Source of the DNA: an archaeon
GTDB taxonomy: Archaea > Micrarchaeota > Micrarchaeia > Anstonellales > Bilamarchaeaceae
Length of the DNA stretch: 17,606 bases
Assembly: GCA_020052325.1 (NCBI GenBank)
Contig: JAGVPF010000153.1
Span: 1-17,606 of the forward strand
Direction: 5' to 3'
Below are positions 1-4,878 of the stretch, in pieces. Position 1 is the first letter of the stretch. Each line of letters begins with the position of its first letter. The notes under the pieces were generated by a model. That model ran no database searches. It worked only from the letters and a program-made list of their open reading frames with translations, and had not been told where the DNA came from. Made by a program: the position numbers and the translations under genes.

Positions 1-259
1 ATTAAAAACCAGGAATTTTCCATATGTAATTCTTTCATGTTTACTAATAAGAATATGTCATTTTAAGGTTCTCCCAAACTTCCCACATTTTCAAGTTCAT
101 ATCTAGGAAAATTTCTGATGGCGAGTACAATACGCTAGATGTCTACCAATCAGAATAAATTGCAGGGAGCAAAGTCACTGATTGGATCAGAGGTCTGAAG
201 GATATGGTAAGGGCTAGATGGATTTTCATTAACACTCTTGCGCACTAGTCCCGTTGTAT
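1..259. other. AT-rich intergenic stretch with a tRNA-3'-end-like copy
   Basis: I find no convincing gene here. The stretch is visibly richer in A and T than the region to the right. Its one notable content is a 24-base imperfect copy (148-171) of the tRNA-Leu 3' end with its flank, embedded in an 8-base inverted repeat (146-153 and 178-185). It lies downstream of the lipoprotein gene that ends at 260. Confidence 0.6.
148..171. repeat. att-like direct repeat, copy 1 (tRNA-Leu 3' end)
   Basis: These 24 bases match 957-980 at 21 positions. The last 11 bases, TGCAGGGAGCA, are identical and correspond to the discriminator base and 3' acceptor region of the tRNA-Leu gene. A tRNA 3' end duplicated about 800 bases away is the usual footprint of site-specific integration by a tyrosine recombinase. 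No integrase gene is visible in between, so this would be a scar or the edge of a decayed element. Confidence 0.55.
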
Positions 260-751
260 TCATGACTTGCACTGCGCGGAGTTGACGACTTGTTCGAAGA
301 TTTCCTTGTTCTTATTGTAAGCATCCTTTTCACAGCTTGCAAGCATGACATATATCGTGCTGTCGCCGCAGGCCAGCAGACGGATTCGGCCTTCATACAT
401 CTTATTCGTTAGGTTATCCGTCATAGAAGTATGGAAGTCCACCATATTAACCGAATCCGACTCGTTCGTGATGGTGGCGCTTTTCGATGCAAAGAACCCT
501 TTAAGGGTTTCTACGAATGATTGCAATGATGGCTGATTAACTTTCTTTTCGACAACGAACGAGCAGGCAGACCCGTCACCTGGGGAATATTCTTCCCTGA
601 ATATCTCAGTACTATCCTGATTGGAAAAGGCAAGGCCCTTCGGATACTGCATCGTGAATTTATCATCCGAAAATGTTTCCCATTTCTGCGATTGCGCACA
701 GCCTGCCAACAACAGCACAAGCAAAATAGGGTAAATGCGAATCGGGGACAT
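260..751 (-). CDS. small secreted lipoprotein, PsbP/Mog1-like in outline
   Basis: A 163-residue protein with an N-terminal hydrophobic segment ending in a lipobox, LLAGC, with the cysteine at residue 18. It is probably exported and lipid-anchored. After the cysteine comes a compact domain that begins with a Phe-Thr-Met-Gln-Tyr-Pro stretch, which recalls PsbP/Mog1-like small secreted domains; that comparison is from memory and weak. Two or three further cysteines could form disulfides. I chose the ATG at 751. An in-frame TTG at 775 would add eight residues, but a TATA-like box at 774-783 lies 23-32 bases upstream of the ATG, which fits a leaderless transcript starting at it. The gene sits alone in the AT-rich stretch bounded by the att-like repeats, so it may be cargo of an integrated element. 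No function can be named. Confidence 0.7.
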   Translation of the reverse strand: MSPIRIYPILLVLLLAGCAQSQKWETFSDDKFTMQYPKGLAFSNQDSTEIFREEYSPGDGSACSFVVEKKVNQPSLQSFVETLKGFFASKSATITNESDSVNMVDFHTSMTDNLTNKMYEGRIRLLACGDSTIYVMLASCEKDAYNKNKEIFEQVVNSAQCKS

Positions 752-773
752 AGAAATTAATCTGTCAATAAAC

Positions 774-783
774 AAATAAAAAA
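774..783 (-). promoter_or_regulatory. TATA-like promoter box of the lipoprotein gene
   Basis: A run of T and A (TTTTTTATTT on the minus strand) lies 23-32 bases upstream of the ATG at 751 and no Shine-Dalgarno site intervenes. This fits a leaderless archaeal transcript. Confidence 0.45.
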
Positions 784-875
784 TGATTGAGGCCTGGCAA
801 TGTCTATCTCTTGACCCTTCTAGCAGTCTTTTTATTCTCTGGCCCTCAGACCATCTCTCGGTCGGACGGACCCCG

Positions 876-895
876 CTGGTCTAAATTTAGACCAG
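876..895. repeat. perfect 20-base palindrome
   Basis: The half-site CTGGTCTAAA is followed directly by its reverse complement with no spacer. It lies about 125 bases upstream of the lipoprotein start and 75 bases downstream of the tRNA-Leu 3' end. A perfect spacerless palindrome of this length suggests a site for a dimeric DNA-binding protein; an extruded hairpin is less likely. Confidence 0.7.
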
Positions 896-926
896 ATTAG
901 AGAGCGCTAAAGCGGATTTGCTATCA

Positions 927-960
927 GATTAGAGGTCTTCGGTGTTAGTGACCTCTAATC
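927..960. repeat. 11-bp inverted repeat just downstream of tRNA-Leu
   Basis: GATTAGAGGTC (927-937) is repeated in inverted form at 950-960 with a 12-base loop. On the minus strand the hairpin starts ten bases after the tRNA-Leu 3' end, so it could mark the 3' end of the tRNA transcript. There is no U-run after it, so an ordinary intrinsic terminator is not supported. Its right arm partly overlaps the att-like repeat at 957-980. Confidence 0.55.
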
Positions 961-980
961 AGATTGAAATGCAGGGAGCA
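957..980. repeat. att-like direct repeat, copy 2 (within and beyond tRNA-Leu 3' end)
   Basis: This is the partner of the copy at 148-171, with 21 of 24 positions identical. It covers the last 11 bases of the tRNA-Leu gene and 13 bases downstream of it. The intact tRNA lies on this side, as expected when an element integrates into a tRNA 3' end and rebuilds the gene. Confidence 0.55.
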
Positions 981-1080
981 GGATTTGAACCTGCGCAGGT
1001 ACTGAACCACAGCGTTTCTAAAGGCGTTGATTGATGCCTCCCTAAGCGCTGCGCATTTGACCAGGCTCTGCCATCCCTGC
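970..1080 (-). tRNA. tRNA-Leu (anticodon UAG) with a 25-nt intron
   Basis: The acceptor arms GCAGGGA and TCCCTGC pair fully, and the T arm is GCAGG-TTCAAAT-CCTGC. A long variable arm marks a class II tRNA. The anticodon stem is CAGCG/CGCTG. The intron lies at 1016-1040, between tRNA positions 37 and 38. Its bulge-helix-bulge structure can be drawn in full: outer anticodon stem, central helix CUUA/UUAG with one U-U mismatch, three-base bulges GGG and AAA, and inner helix AGGC/GCCU. Cutting after the second bulge base gives a seven-base loop CUUAGGA, so the anticodon is UAG, reading CUA and related Leu codons. The 3' CCA is not encoded. This structure is good evidence that the organism is an archaeon. 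Confidence 0.93.
1016..1040 (-). other. tRNA-Leu intron (25 nt, position 37/38)
   Basis: The intron is bounded by the two three-base bulges described for the tRNA and folds as a short hairpin with inner stem AGGC/GCCT. It would be cut by the archaeal tRNA splicing endonuclease and joined by RtcB-type ligase. Confidence 0.88.
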
Positions 1081-1116
1081 AGGAACATGAAGGCGAAGTT
1101 GGAACAAAACTGATTG

Positions 1117-2229
1117 TTATTTGCTCTCCTTTTTATTATGCTTCTCAAGGTACTCGAGCGTCTCATCCGCCCCTTCGACCAGCTTTTCGAAAAGCTCGGC
1201 GCCGTCGAACAATGTGATTTTACCCGCGGTTTTCTCCCGAAGCTCGCGCAGGGCGAGATCGCGCACCGAGAGGCTCGCCTCGCGGCCGCTCCTGATTTTC
1301 TCAAGCCTTGATGTGAGGCTTTCGACATCGAGGCGGTTCTCGATGAAAACATTTTCGTAGCCGTCAAGGCGGATGTCCGTTCCGGCAAGCCCTTCCTTGA
1401 GCGTCCCGTCCACCTTAATCGCTATCAGGCAGTCCGGATGCGCCTTCCTGATTTCCCCGACCCTTCCGCGTATCCGCTCGCGCACGTCCGAATCAGTCGC
1501 CTTGTCGAACTTCATCTCCTCATAAAAGAACGGCCTCGATTCGATTTCAACGAATTGCGCCTTCCTTTCCTTCGTGTCGAAGAGGAAGTATCCCTTTTTC
1601 GCCATCTCCTCCTTCTTGAGCTGGGTAATCACTGTGCTTCCGGGTATGAGGAATTTCCCCCCGAGCTTCACAATCGTCTCATGTATGTGCCCGTTGACAA
1701 TCAGGTCGAAAGGGAGCGTTTCAAGGAACTCGATGGACATCTCGTCCTTTGCGCCCGGGACGAGCTCCCGGATGGACTGGTGAAGCATCAGGATGGAAAA
1801 TGCGCCTTCTTTTTTTCCAAACCTCTCCATGGTCTTCTTCAGGGCCTCTTCCGCGTATTCCTCGGGAACGCTTCCCATGCCGAGAATCTGCACTATCTCC
1901 CCGCCCTTTTCAAAAACATCGCTATCGCCATGGAGAATTTTTACCCCCGTCCCGGCCGAGAGGAGCTGCACCGGGTTGACCATATCCCTGGCCCTGCGCT
2001 CGTGGTTGCCGTGGATTGCATAAACCGGGACGGCCGCCCTGTTGAAAATCTCTACGGCTTTCTTGAGCGTCTCGAGCTTCGGGATTTTTATGTCGAAAAT
2101 ATCCCCGGCGCAAAGAATGATGTCGGCCTTTTTCGACGCGTCATCTACCGCCCTCTCCGCCTGGATATAGGAATCGGACTCGAACCTCGCGTATCCGAGG
2201 TGCAGGTCGGAGATGATGGCTATCTTCAT
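1117..2229 (-). CDS. mre11: Mre11/SbcD-type DNA repair nuclease
   Basis: A 370-residue calcineurin-like metallophosphoesterase. The metal-binding and catalytic residues of the Mre11 family are all present: Asp8 and His10 (SDLHLG), Asp43 (GDIFD), Asn75 and His76 (GNHE), His150 (LHQ), His181 and His183 (NGHIH), followed by the PGS motif at about 197. Mre11 proteins are Mn-dependent 3'-5' exonucleases and endonucleases that work with Rad50 at DNA double-strand breaks. The part after about residue 230 would be the capping domain and the charged C-terminal tail that contacts Rad50; the length suits a compact archaeal Mre11. The start is ATG, with an A/T-rich box 21-31 bases upstream and no Shine-Dalgarno site. 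No rad50, herA or nurA is in the window, whereas archaea often keep these together, so a role outside classical Mre11-Rad50 cannot be excluded. Confidence 0.87.
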   Translation of the reverse strand: MKIAIISDLHLGYARFESDSYIQAERAVDDASKKADIILCAGDIFDIKIPKLETLKKAVEIFNRAAVPVYAIHGNHERRARDMVNPVQLLSAGTGVKILHGDSDVFEKGGEIVQILGMGSVPEEYAEEALKKTMERFGKKEGAFSILMLHQSIRELVPGAKDEMSIEFLETLPFDLIVNGHIHETIVKLGGKFLIPGSTVITQLKKEEMAKKGYFLFDTKERKAQFVEIESRPFFYEEMKFDKATDSDVRERIRGRVGEIRKAHPDCLIAIKVDGTLKEGLAGTDIRLDGYENVFIENRLDVESLTSRLEKIRSGREASLSVRDLALRELREKTAGKITLFDGAELFEKLVEGADETLEYLEKHNKKESK

Positions 2230-2249
2230 GGAAAAAAAATGCAGGAAAA

Positions 2250-2260
2250 GAAATAAGATA
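2250..2260 (-). promoter_or_regulatory. TATA-like box of the mre11 gene
   Basis: TATCTTATTTC on the minus strand lies 21-31 bases upstream of the ATG at 2229, between the stop of the upstream gene (2263) and the mre11 start. It fits a leaderless transcript separate from the upstream gene. Confidence 0.4.
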
Positions 2261-2262
2261 TG

Positions 2263-2865
2263 CTACGGAAGCCACGGCCTGTCTGCGGCCACGGTGACTG
2301 TACAGCCCGTATCCCCGCTTGTCGTGTGGGTCGCAGGGTTGATTTCGCATGGATGGGCGCTGATTTCACAAGGCTCGACCCTGGTCCAGCCGGTTCCCTT
2401 GAAAAGCACGTTCCTCTGCTCGCCCACCGTAAGCCCCCACGAGCCGAGCGGGTATGTTTCCGGGGCCGCGTACATGCCGAAACTCGCTTCGTTTCCCTCT
2501 CCTTCGCCGATTATACCCACGAAGACCAGCTTCGATTCACATGCGTCAGAGCCTACCCTGGTTTCCTGGCCGAGCGTGAGCGTTATCCTGTTGGCATTGC
2601 CCGGGCCATACTGCGCGCATAGGCCGGTCGGATTGCCTGAGTCGGTTCCTGTGTCGGTCGTTCCACCGTCCGTCTGGGCGTCGACGCCTCCATCCGGGCC
2701 GCTGTCTTGGCCCGGCGAATCAGGGCCGCAGGCTACCGCAAACGATACCGCGAAAGCGGCAATCGCCACCTTGGAATGCCTCTCCATTGCCTCTTTGAAC
2801 CTGGCAAATGGTTTTTTCCTGTCGTTTTGCTTCGGTTCTTCCCTCATCTCCTGTTTAATTTTCAT
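2263..2865 (-). CDS. exported protein with Asp/Gly/Ser/Thr-rich linker, probable lipoprotein
   Basis: A 200-residue protein of unknown function. A charged N-terminal stretch of about 32 residues precedes a hydrophobic segment (33-45) that ends at Cys46 (FAVACG), a weak lipobox. Residues 48-78 are a low-complexity linker made of DSG, DGG and TDG units. The rest (about 80-200) is a compact, probably beta-rich domain with five cysteines, suggesting disulfides outside the cell. The ATG at 2865 is supported by a TATA-like box (2896-2904) 31-39 bases upstream. An internal Met27 would give a more usual 19-residue signal peptide and is a possible alternative start. Linkers of this type are very common in lipoproteins of myxobacteria and relatives, so transfer from bacteria is possible; that is inference. 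I recognise no named family. Confidence 0.68.
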   Translation of the reverse strand: MKIKQEMREEPKQNDRKKPFARFKEAMERHSKVAIAAFAVSFAVACGPDSPGQDSGPDGGVDAQTDGGTTDTGTDSGNPTGLCAQYGPGNANRITLTLGQETRVGSDACESKLVFVGIIGEGEGNEASFGMYAAPETYPLGSWGLTVGEQRNVLFKGTGWTRVEPCEISAHPCEINPATHTTSGDTGCTVTVAADRPWLP

Positions 2866-2895
2866 AATCGCACCGATAAATACGTGTTGCCTTGT

Positions 2896-2904
2896 TATTT
2901 AAAA
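2896..2904 (-). promoter_or_regulatory. TATA box (TTTTAAATA) of the linker-lipoprotein gene
   Basis: TTTTAAATA on the minus strand is a good archaeal TATA box and sits 31-39 bases upstream of the ATG at 2865. It predicts a leader of only a few bases. Confidence 0.6.
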
Positions 2905-3023
2905 TGTTACCATCTACGACAACTTTTACATTTTCCGTACAAAAAATGGCGAAAAATCGAAATCCTGACATATGCCGGGGCATGGGCGGGGAACAATCGG
3001 GGATACTGAGTAATTATAAATGA

Positions 3024-3068
3024 GAAAATGGGCCCGTTGAGCCGTTCCTTCTCTTTTTGCCCATTTTC
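3024..3068. repeat. 10-bp inverted repeat containing a tRNA-Ile 3'-end-like sequence
   Basis: GAAAATGGGC (3024-3033) and its reverse complement (3059-3068) flank 25 bases. On the minus strand, bases 3025-3036 repeat the end of the tRNA-Ile gene and its following T-run (copy at 3108-3119). The stretch between the two genes at 2866 and 3112 contains no other gene that I can see. Confidence 0.5.
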
Positions 3069-3100
3069 ATGCAGACAAACAGGCACCTGGAATCTGGGAA

Positions 3101-3111
3101 CAAAAGAAAAA
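3101..3111 (-). terminator. U-rich terminator after tRNA-Ile
   Basis: Directly after the tRNA-Ile discriminator base the minus strand reads TTTTTTCTTTTG-like sequence. Such oligo-U tracts terminate transcription in archaea without a hairpin. Confidence 0.5.
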
Positions 3112-3147
3112 TGGGCCCGGCGAGATTTGAACTCACGACCTTTCGAT

Positions 3148-3199
3148 TTCTCCAAACTTTACAGGAAGTTTTTGTTCAAACTTTTTCCTAAAAAGTTTG
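3148..3199 (-). other. tRNA-Ile intron 2 (52 nt, position 37/38)
   Basis: The intron ends pair as CAAACTTT (3192-3199) with AAAGTTTG (3153-3160), eight perfect pairs. Bulges are placed so that cutting at UA/C and AA/A leaves loop CUGAUAA. The central helix is weak: only about two of four pairs form, so this is a relaxed splice motif. The interior can also form a different hairpin (see findings). Confidence 0.75.
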
Positions 3200-3220
3200 T
3201 ATCAGTCGAACGCTCCACCA

Positions 3221-3258
3221 TTTCAGGAGCCATTGCAAAGTAAACAAGCAAGGACTCA
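3221..3258 (-). other. tRNA-Ile intron 1 (38 nt, in the D loop)
   Basis: A splice structure can be drawn: central helix UCAG (3261-3264) with CUGA (3223-3226), four perfect pairs; three-base bulges CCU (3258-3260) and AAU (3220-3222); inner stem starting GAG/CUC. Cutting after the second base of each bulge removes 38 nt and gives a standard D loop. The outer helix is poor, so it resembles a half bulge-helix-bulge. D-loop introns are known in some archaea but are much rarer than introns at 37/38. Confidence 0.78.
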
Positions 3259-3283
3259 GGCTGAGCTACGGGCCCATTTATAC

Positions 3284-3334
3284 TGGGCTCGGAGCGACTT
3301 GAACGGATCGCCGTTCAAGATGAGCTGCGGGCCC
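3284..3334 (-). other. 51-nt tRNA-like element upstream of tRNA-Ile
   Basis: It begins GGGCCCGCAGCTCA, which matches the first 14 bases of the adjacent tRNA-Ile at 13 positions. It ends CGCTC-CGAGCCC-A, laid out like a T-stem strand, acceptor strand and discriminator. A T-loop-like TTCAAGT is in the right place. The acceptor arms pair at six of seven positions. There is no anticodon arm, D-stem partner or T-stem partner. Instead a nine-pair hairpin, CTTGAACGG/CCGTTCAAG with loop CGAT, fills the middle. It ends eight bases before tRNA-Ile. It is either a decayed tRNA copy or a structured leader or processing signal. Confidence 0.6.
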
Positions 3335-3363
3335 AATAAGCGAGAAAACATATCGACAGTTCT

Positions 3364-3371
3364 TTTTTAAA
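3364..3371 (-). promoter_or_regulatory. TATA box for the tRNA-like element and tRNA-Ile
   Basis: TTTAAAAA on the minus strand, preceded by the purine-rich AAACCG as a possible BRE, lies 30-37 bases upstream of the tRNA-like element (3334) but 89-96 bases upstream of the tRNA-Ile 5' end. It predicts a start just before the tRNA-like element and one transcript for both. Confidence 0.6.
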
Positions 3372-3439
3372 CGGTTTCCACTGCACCCGGCCCGGCCACC
3401 TCGGGCCTTTTCGGAATGTCCACGCGGTTCCCCCTTGCA

Positions 3440-4639
3440 TTATCTTCCATCTGCAAAACCCCACTCCCTGAATTTCGATTTGAGTATCTCGGCATTCCTC
3501 ATCGACTTGGCCAGGACCTGCGGGAACTTTTTTCGTATGGAGGCTGCAATCGCATTGCCATTCTTTATCGCCCCGAGAATCCTATCTATCCCCCTCTCGT
3601 CAAGTTCTTCGATGCCAATAGTGCAGTCATCGCACAGGCTGCCCAGTATCGCTTCGAACTTGTGGCTGTCCCCGATCGCAAAAAACGGCGTTCCCGAAAG
3701 CGTTGCAAGGATTATCGCATGCATCCTGCTCGAAACGACGAACTCAGCCTCAGACATGTGCCGGGCTATCTCCTCCGGGGGGAATACCTCGCCTGCCAGC
3801 CTCACCCTTCCCCCGAGGGTGGACGCTATCTCGGATTGGAAGTCCGAATCATAGGCGTCGCTTGCTAGGAACTCGACCTCGTAGCCCAGTTCGTCGACGA
3901 GCCTTTTCGCCAGGTTCGATATCCCTCCAATGTAGGCCTTGCGGTCGCCGCTGATTTTCTTAGGGCAAATGATTACCTTCCGTTTCCTGACCCGGCTCCA
4001 ATGCCCTCCGGCCATGAACATGAATGCGAGGTCCGATGTGACCTCCACGTTTCGCACGCCCAATTCCATCATGTGCTTCGCGGTGGCCCCCTCCCTGACG
4101 ATTACAACGTCCGCCATGTTGAGGACAAAGGAGGCCAGCCCGCGGTCGAATGCCCCCCTGAATGGCCCGATTGTCTGGGCGCATACGATTATCCTCTTGC
4201 CGAGAATCATCGCCATCACGATTTCCCCGAACGTTGAATGGAAGAAGTATTTCGGGCCGATGAAGTCCCCGCCGGGGCAGATGAACGCGTCGCATTCGAA
4301 GATGCTAGAAAGGGGTCCGGCGAACCTGCGGTTAAGCAGGAAAATCCTCGCCCCGAGCAGGCGGTACAGCAGCGCTGAGAACATGTTGCTGGCGTATATC
4401 ACGGGGTAAAAGACTGCATAGTCGAAAATGTTCCGTTCCCGCTGCGGGACTGGCCAGGGCCATCCTTCAATCCTGGCATCGATGCCCCTGCACCTGGGAA
4501 CCGTGTATTCGGGATGGGAAACCAGCGCGGTGATTTTGATATCCGGGGATATGGCGTGGATTATGTCCACTATCGTCCGGAGCATGGCGGCATCCCCCAT
4601 ATTCCGGCTCCAGGAATGCGCGACAACGACCTTCTTCAT
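3440..4639 (-). CDS. polysaccharide pyruvyl transferase family protein (CsaB/WcaK-like)
   Basis: A 399-residue protein of the polysaccharide pyruvyl transferase family, which transfers pyruvate from phosphoenolpyruvate to sugars as an acidic ketal. Family landmarks in order are the N-terminal nucleotide-binding-like start with GDAAML at 15-20, CPGGDF at 121-126, QTIGPF at 155-160, REGAT at 182-186, TSDLAF at 201-206, SSRMHAI at 303-309 and SHKF at 325-328. The length is typical. There is no signal peptide, so it acts in the cytoplasm. The ATG at 4639 is supported by a TATA box (GATATAAAC) 23-31 bases upstream and no ribosome-binding site, so the transcript is leaderless. It is divergent from the flippase gene and probably decorates the glycan that the flippase exports. 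The exact acceptor sugar cannot be read from the sequence, and some family members have other roles. Confidence 0.85.
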   Translation of the reverse strand: MKKVVVAHSWSRNMGDAAMLRTIVDIIHAISPDIKITALVSHPEYTVPRCRGIDARIEGWPWPVPQRERNIFDYAVFYPVIYASNMFSALLYRLLGARIFLLNRRFAGPLSSIFECDAFICPGGDFIGPKYFFHSTFGEIVMAMILGKRIIVCAQTIGPFRGAFDRGLASFVLNMADVVIVREGATAKHMMELGVRNVEVTSDLAFMFMAGGHWSRVRKRKVIICPKKISGDRKAYIGGISNLAKRLVDELGYEVEFLASDAYDSDFQSEIASTLGGRVRLAGEVFPPEEIARHMSEAEFVVSSRMHAIILATLSGTPFFAIGDSHKFEAILGSLCDDCTIGIEELDERGIDRILGAIKNGNAIAASIRKKFPQVLAKSMRNAEILKSKFREWGFADGR

Positions 4640-4661
4640 CGTACCAACTTGGTTCCCTAGC

Positions 4662-4670
4662 GTTTATATC
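4662..4670 (-). promoter_or_regulatory. TATA box of the pyruvyl transferase gene
   Basis: GATATAAAC on the minus strand, 23-31 bases upstream of the ATG at 4639. It forms one half of a divergent promoter region. Confidence 0.6.
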
Positions 4671-4745
4671 ATGGTTTTGCGCTTCAATGCGCCGAGGGGG
4701 TACCTGCCCCGAATGCGATGCTGCCTGCTTATCATCGGGAAATGA

Positions 4746-4752
4746 TTAAAAA
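4746..4752 (+). promoter_or_regulatory. TATA box (TTAAAAA) of the plus-strand unit
   Basis: TTAAAAA lies 26-32 bases upstream of the ATG at 4778, so the predicted transcript starts at or next to the 32-codon remnant and runs on into the flippase gene. Confidence 0.55.
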
Positions 4753-4777
4753 CCAAGGCAGCGTCAATCCAAACCGA

Positions 4778-4876
4778 ATGGCAAAAGGCAGACTCATCGT
4801 TCTAGGCATTGACGGGGCGGACTGGGGCATCCTCCGCTCATTAGTAGGGCTGTCCTGCAGGCGGGGTGAGGGTTGA
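4778..4876 (+). pseudogene. 32-codon N-terminal remnant of a type I phosphodiesterase (alkaline phosphatase superfamily)
   Basis: The short open frame reads MAKGRLIVLGIDGADWGIL and then loses the match. The segment LIVLGIDGADW is the hallmark first strand and first metal-binding aspartate of type I phosphodiesterase/nucleotide pyrophosphatase-like proteins, which usually have several hundred residues. After about residue 20 the similarity stops and a TGA follows at 4874-4876. A TATA box is correctly placed for a leaderless start. The gene seems to have been cut by a deletion that joined its promoter and first codons to the flippase gene. The stop overlaps the possible TTG start of the flippase frame, so translation of the remnant may feed ribosomes to the next gene. 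A functional short leader peptide is the alternative. Confidence 0.6.
4863..4871 (+). promoter_or_regulatory. ribosome-binding site deciding the flippase start
   Basis: GGGGTGAGG lies seven bases before the GTG at 4879 but only one base before the TTG at 4873, so it favours the GTG. Confidence 0.5.
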
Positions 4877-4878
4877 AC

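Larger units (their letters stand above)
3112..3275 (-). tRNA. tRNA-Ile (anticodon GAU) with two introns
   Basis: Acceptor arms GGGCCCG/CGGGCCC pair perfectly and the discriminator is A. The T arm is GTGAG-TTCAAAT-CTCGC, and the anticodon stem is TTCGA/TCGAA with loop CUGAUAA once the intron at 3148-3199 is removed. The D loop is interrupted by a second insertion at 3221-3258. Removing it restores GCTCAGCC joined to TGGTGGAGC, a normal D arm. Both removals are needed for a cloverleaf. The mature tRNA would be about 74 nt, from a 164-nt gene that is more than half intron. CCA is not encoded. No TATA-like box sits about 26 bases upstream, because that position falls within the tRNA-like element at 3284-3334. 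Co-transcription from the promoter at 3364-3371 is therefore likely. Decoding AUC/AUU makes it essential. Confidence 0.9.

Noticed and set aside
841..900. Possible small RNA or C/D box RNA after tRNA-Leu
   Set aside because: Short motifs resembling C and D boxes can be found, but not with correct spacing or with guide-type complementarity that I can verify.
1438..2256. Long open frame on the plus strand opposite the mre11 gene
   Set aside because: The protein it would encode has no recognisable motifs, and the minus-strand frame has all Mre11 active-site residues; it is a shadow caused by codon bias.
3284..3334. Calling the 51-nt element a functional tRNA or a split-tRNA half
   Set aside because: It has no anticodon arm, the T-stem 5' strand does not pair, and I see no complementary half or bulge-helix-bulge junction, so I record it only as tRNA-like.
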